DNA of 7,336 bases, taken from NCBI GenBank assembly GCA_038260095.1, contig JBBSOC010000084.1, positions 1-7,336 on the forward strand, in the 5' to 3' direction. The DNA comes from QHCE01 sp038260095 (GTDB lineage Bacteria; Actinomycetota; Actinomycetes; Mycobacteriales; QHCE01). Within the stretch, counting starts at the first letter, position 1. The number at the start of each line of letters is the position of its first letter. Under the pieces are notes generated by a model. The model saw only the letters and a list, made by a program, of their open reading frames with translations. It did not search any database and was not told where the DNA came from. Below are positions 5,642-7,336 of the stretch, one piece after another. Made by a program: the position numbers and the translations under genes.

Positions 5642-5737
5642 GCAACTACACAAGACACTGGGCTATAACACCGGCAAACTCACTCGGCATCTGTAGCGCT
5701 GGTACAGAAAATACTAGGCGAGCACCTGCCCCACTCA

Positions 5738-6133
5738 TCAGCAGTTGACTAGCTCCGGCGATTGATTGAGCAGCTGGGCTCTGGCAGAGGTAAACGCGGC
5801 TAGCTCGGCATCGGCGCCGCCTTGCGGAAACACGCCGACCGCATGGCAATTCTGGAAAGCCAATCGCACGCCGAAGTGACGCTGCAACACCGCGCGCATA
5901 GCGTCACTGGCCATCATCCGAAGGAGCTGACCACGAGCTTGATCATCCGGCGGTGGAGTTTGATTGAAAACGTAGCCGGCATCATCGTGACCGCGCTCTA
6001 ATCGTTGTACGAGTTCATTAACCAACCCAAAGGCATAGGGCAACGAGTTCCGAATGCATCCGATGAACTGTTCATCGTTGACCTCGCCCCGTTGAGCCTG
6101 GGCGAGCAAGTCTGGCGAAACGGTAAGCGACAT
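5738..6133 (-). CDS. SCO5389-like conserved actinobacterial protein
   Basis: This 131-residue soluble protein of unknown function begins MSLTVSPDLLAQAQRGEV. It continues with LPYAFGLVNELVQRL, the Pro-rich PPPDDQARGQLLRMMASD, QRHFGVRLAFQNCHAVGVFP and the end LNQSPELVNC. From memory, this block order and length match the family annotated SCO5389 in Streptomyces and relatives, which has no known biochemical role. The mostly helical, cytosolic look with no membrane segment gives no further clue. The ATG (6131-6133) has GGAGG (6139-6143) five bases upstream, so unlike many neighbours it has a leadered mRNA. A palindrome overlaps its putative promoter. Its C-terminal end is duplicated at 4899-5006, beyond the DUF433/DUF5615 module. 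Confidence 0.8.
   Translation of the reverse strand: MSLTVSPDLLAQAQRGEVNDEQFIGCIRNSLPYAFGLVNELVQRLERGHDDAGYVFNQTPPPDDQARGQLLRMMASDAMRAVLQRHFGVRLAFQNCHAVGVFPQGGADAELAAFTSARAQLLNQSPELVNC
5741..5845. repeat. Right copy of the ~105-bp direct repeat (inside the SCO5389-like gene)
   Basis: This is the intact counterpart of 4899-5006, coding for the final ~35 residues of the SCO5389-like protein. Outside these borders the two loci show no similarity by eye. One ends in the toxin gene, the other continues into the full coding sequence. Confidence 0.85.
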
Positions 6134-6155
6134 AGAAGCCTCCGGGACTGTGTGA

Positions 6156-6185
6156 AGTATCAGAGCACGTGAAAACCATTTTCAC
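6156..6185 (-). promoter_or_regulatory. SCO5389-like gene promoter with palindromic operator
   Basis: GTGAAAA-CCA-TTTTCAC (6169-6185) is a perfect 7+3+7 palindrome. On the minus strand a -10 candidate GATACT (6156-6161) has TGAAAA (6179-6184) 17 bp upstream as a weak -35, so the palindrome would fill the spacer and the -35. Transcription would start near 6149, leaving a short leader with the GGAGG ribosome site. The spacing of GTGA and TCAC (9 bp) does not fit a CRP-type site (6 bp). The regulator is unknown. Confidence 0.5.
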
Positions 6186-6201
6186 TAACTTGAGTCACAA
6201 G

Positions 6202-6238
6202 GTCAACCGTTGACAATCCTGGCAGATGAAGCTAAGCG
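6202..6238 (+). promoter_or_regulatory. Consensus promoter with palindrome, pointing right
   Basis: TTGACA (6210-6215) is a perfect -35 and is 17 bp from TAAGCG (6233-6238), a weak -10. The -35 lies inside the perfect palindrome GTCAAC-C-GTTGAC (6202-6214). An in-frame GTG at 6246 follows the -10 by seven bases, the same geometry as the other leaderless starts here. This is the main support for the small ORF that follows. Confidence 0.45.
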
Positions 6239-6245
6239 ATTTGGG

Positions 6246-6461
6246 GTGACAAGCAGGCGGGCTTGGGGAAACTGGCCTTTTCGGCGCCTACGATCAGCGG
6301 CGCTGGATAGGATCGACCGGGATCTAAGCGCCGAAAGGCAGGGCAGCGCTAAACGTAGGATCAAGCGTCTTATGAAAAGTTTCAGAACCGGCTACGTGAA
6401 GCTATTACGTTTGCCTGGCCGCGCCAGTACGGCTCACAAGGCCAGGAGAGGCCGCAGGTGA
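6246..6461 (+). CDS. Possible small basic protein, hypothetical
   Basis: This ORF has 71 residues from GTG 6246 (an upstream TTG at 6210 would add 12, but that codon is part of the -35). It is very rich in Arg and Lys (RRIKRLMKSFRTGYVKLL and an end KARRGRR), with no recognised domain. Many arginines use AGG or AGA, unusual for a GC-rich actinobacterium, so this could be foreign or simply non-coding. Its last 80 bp overlap the end of the minus-strand Cys-cluster gene. Support comes only from the promoter geometry and the open frame; it could be a nucleic-acid-binding peptide or spurious. No function is proposed. Confidence 0.3.
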   Translation: MTSRRAWGNWPFRRLRSAALDRIDRDLSAERQGSAKRRIKRLMKSFRTGYVKLLRLPGRASTAHKARRGRR

Positions 6462-6654
6462 CGCAGGTGTCGTCCGGGTCATGCGCGGGCTGATGCTTGT
6501 CCATCAATCTCCATGCGTCACGCCATAGCTCAACGTCGTGCACCTCGGAAGGCGGTAGCGGCTTGGCGTTATCGCCTGAGTTTACGAAAGATGCCCCGCC
6601 GCTGAACACCTCAGCGCGGGCAGTGCTCGGTGAATGTGACAGGAGGGCAGACAT
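6382..6654 (-). CDS. Small Cys-cluster hypothetical protein
   Basis: This is a 90-residue protein from ATG 6652-6654, preceded by AAAGGA at nine bases. The frame is open further, to a TTG at 6744, which would add 30 residues of low plausibility. The first ~35 residues are low-complexity Ser/Ala. Then comes an amphipathic stretch DVELWRDAWRLMDKHQ, followed by H58-x5-C64-x2-C67-x5-C73 in HDPDDTCVTCGLSWPCEPY. The CxxCGxxWPC pattern is seen in many small actinomycete proteins of unknown function and could bind one zinc ion through His58 and the three cysteines. It is divergent from an XRE regulator, which may be a functional partner. The 3' end overlaps the doubtful plus-strand ORF by 80 bp. Confidence 0.6.
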   Translation of the reverse strand: MSALLSHSPSTARAEVFSGGASFVNSGDNAKPLPPSEVHDVELWRDAWRLMDKHQPAHDPDDTCVTCGLSWPCEPYWRGQANVIASRSRF

Positions 6655-6870
6655 GGCATCAAGTCCTTTCACGGCGGGTAGCAAAGATTGCTCAGGAGGC
6701 CCACTAAATGACAGGTAATCGTCAAACCTGCAAGCTGCGGCCAACTAACCGCCATGATAACGAAAAAATGTGACCATTACTACACGTGTTTCGGAAAAGC
6801 AAAATTTCTCTCATCTGGAGAGAGAAGGAAAAGGGCAACGACTGCGCAAAGATGAGCTAGGGTCGTCTAC
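6655..6870. promoter_or_regulatory. Divergent regulatory region between Cys-cluster gene and XRE regulator
   Basis: This 216-bp stretch is AT-rich between about 6755 and 6840. TAGGGT (6858-6863) is a -10 seven bases before the regulator ATG at 6871, suggesting another leaderless start. TTTCTCTC (6805-6812) pairs with GAGAGAGA (6818-6825) with one G-T wobble, about 35 bp upstream of that -10. ACACGTGT (6782-6789) is a perfect 8-bp palindrome. Either could be an autoregulatory operator. No separate gene is seen. Confidence 0.45.
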
Positions 6871-7336
6871 ATGCCAAATCGGGTTGTCTTTGCTCAAGTT
6901 TTACAGCAGCTCATGGACGAAAAGTATCGGAGAAATCGCGCGGAACTTGCCGAGGCAGTCCATATCTCGCCCTCCGCTCTCTCGCAGTACGCCCGAGGGC
7001 GGGCAACCCCAAGCTTGGACGTATTGGTTTCGCTGGCGGAAGCGCTAGACGTCAGCCTGGAGTATCTAGTTTTCGGCAGGGAACAATCCGCCGCGCCTCT
7101 GGAACTGGGATTTCTCACCGCACACTTGGAGTCGCACATTCGAAACAGCCAAGCACAAACAGCTTCACTGCACGACTTGGTAGCTCGGATCGGGGCACGG
7201 CTCGGGGACTCCATTCAGTCAACCGCGAGGGCTGTGGTGCCGGAAGCCTCCACGCTCGCCGGAATACTTACTCCGGTTGACGTGTTCAAGCTCGAACGGT
7301 GCAGCAAGCGCATTACCATCGTGACAACAGATTTAA
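6871..7336 (+). CDS. XRE-family helix-turn-helix regulator, N-terminal part (3' end outside window)
   Basis: The frame is open from ATG 6871 to the right edge, 155 complete codons. Residues about 8-70 form an HTH_3 (Cro/CI) domain. NRAELAEAVHISPSALSQYARGR holds the helix-turn-helix (split here as NRAELAEAVHIS and PSALSQYARGR), followed by the TPSLDVLVSLAEALDVSLEYLVFG helices. A helical, probably coiled linker (about 85-125) follows. A second domain then begins near residue 130 with LTPVDVFKLERCSKRITIVTTDL; a strand such as ITIVTTDL resembles the start of phospholipase-D-like or other alpha/beta sensor domains, but it is cut off. The protein probably represses its own promoter and perhaps the divergent Cys-cluster gene. 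No Shine-Dalgarno is present; the -10 is seven bases before the ATG. Confidence 0.88.
   Translation, partial: MPNRVVFAQVLQQLMDEKYRRNRAELAEAVHISPSALSQYARGRATPSLDVLVSLAEALDVSLEYLVFGREQSAAPLELGFLTAHLESHIRNSQAQTASLHDLVARIGARLGDSIQSTARAVVPEASTLAGILTPVDVFKLERCSKRITIVTTDL

Noticed and set aside
4899..5845. Composite transposon or insertion-sequence ends suggested by the flanking direct repeats
   Set aside because: The repeats are C-terminal coding sequence of paralogous genes with no terminal inverted repeats, transposase or obvious target-site duplication.
6169..6185. CRP/GlxR-type binding site
   Set aside because: The GTGA and TCAC half-sites are 9 bp apart rather than the 6 bp of CRP-family sites.
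1..7336. CRISPR arrays, tRNA or rRNA genes
   Set aside because: No regularly spaced short repeats, cloverleaf sequence or rRNA-like conserved stretches were seen.

Overview
The window looks like chromosomal DNA from an actinobacterium of moderate-to-high GC, judged by eye. The strongest evidence is a 250-residue flavin-dependent thymidylate synthase (ThyX) with the actinobacterial active-site variant RHRHFSYSQLSQRY and the arginine at position 199. Other actinobacterial signs are a SCO5389-like protein, a DUF2752 membrane protein, GTG starts, and several genes with no Shine-Dalgarno sequence but a TANNNT -10 hexamer 6-7 nt before the start codon, the arrangement expected for leaderless mRNAs. 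The genus cannot be fixed from the sequence alone.

Layout. Positions 1-582 (+) hold the C-terminal half of a DHA2-like MFS drug transporter that runs off the left edge. Its 3' end overlaps by 51 bp the convergent end of a YdcZ/DUF606 (DMT) transporter on the minus strand (532-1536). A PhzF-family epimerase/isomerase (1607-2473, +) is divergent from YdcZ across a 70-bp promoter region. It is followed by a striking 56-nt three-tier hairpin (2476-2531). From there to about 6654 every well-supported gene is on the minus strand: a VapBC toxin-antitoxin operon (2662-3287) with a palindromic operator inside its promoter; thyX (3396-4148), just downstream of a DUF2752 gene (4186-4722); a DUF5615/DUF433 (VapC45/VapB45-like) module (5022-5629); a SCO5389-like gene (5738-6133); and a small Cys-cluster protein (6382-6654). 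On the plus strand a doubtful small basic ORF (6246-6461) and an XRE-type regulator (6871 to the right edge) point the other way.

The most unusual structure is at 4896-5845. The DUF433/DUF5615 module lies between the intact SCO5389-like gene and a second, truncated copy of that gene's last 36 or so codons. The truncated copy is still open, keeps the same stop position, and differs almost only by synonymous changes. This points to an older full-length paralogue that evolved under protein-level constraint and then lost its 5' part, which the toxin-antitoxin module now occupies. The remnant is also in frame with the DUF5615 toxin, separated from it by one TGA and two codons.

The region therefore combines housekeeping dTMP synthesis (thyX, probably with its DUF2752 neighbour) with two type II toxin-antitoxin modules, efflux or uptake genes and a regulator cluster, as expected of a plastic accessory neighbourhood. 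No rRNA, tRNA, CRISPR array, transposase or integrase was found.
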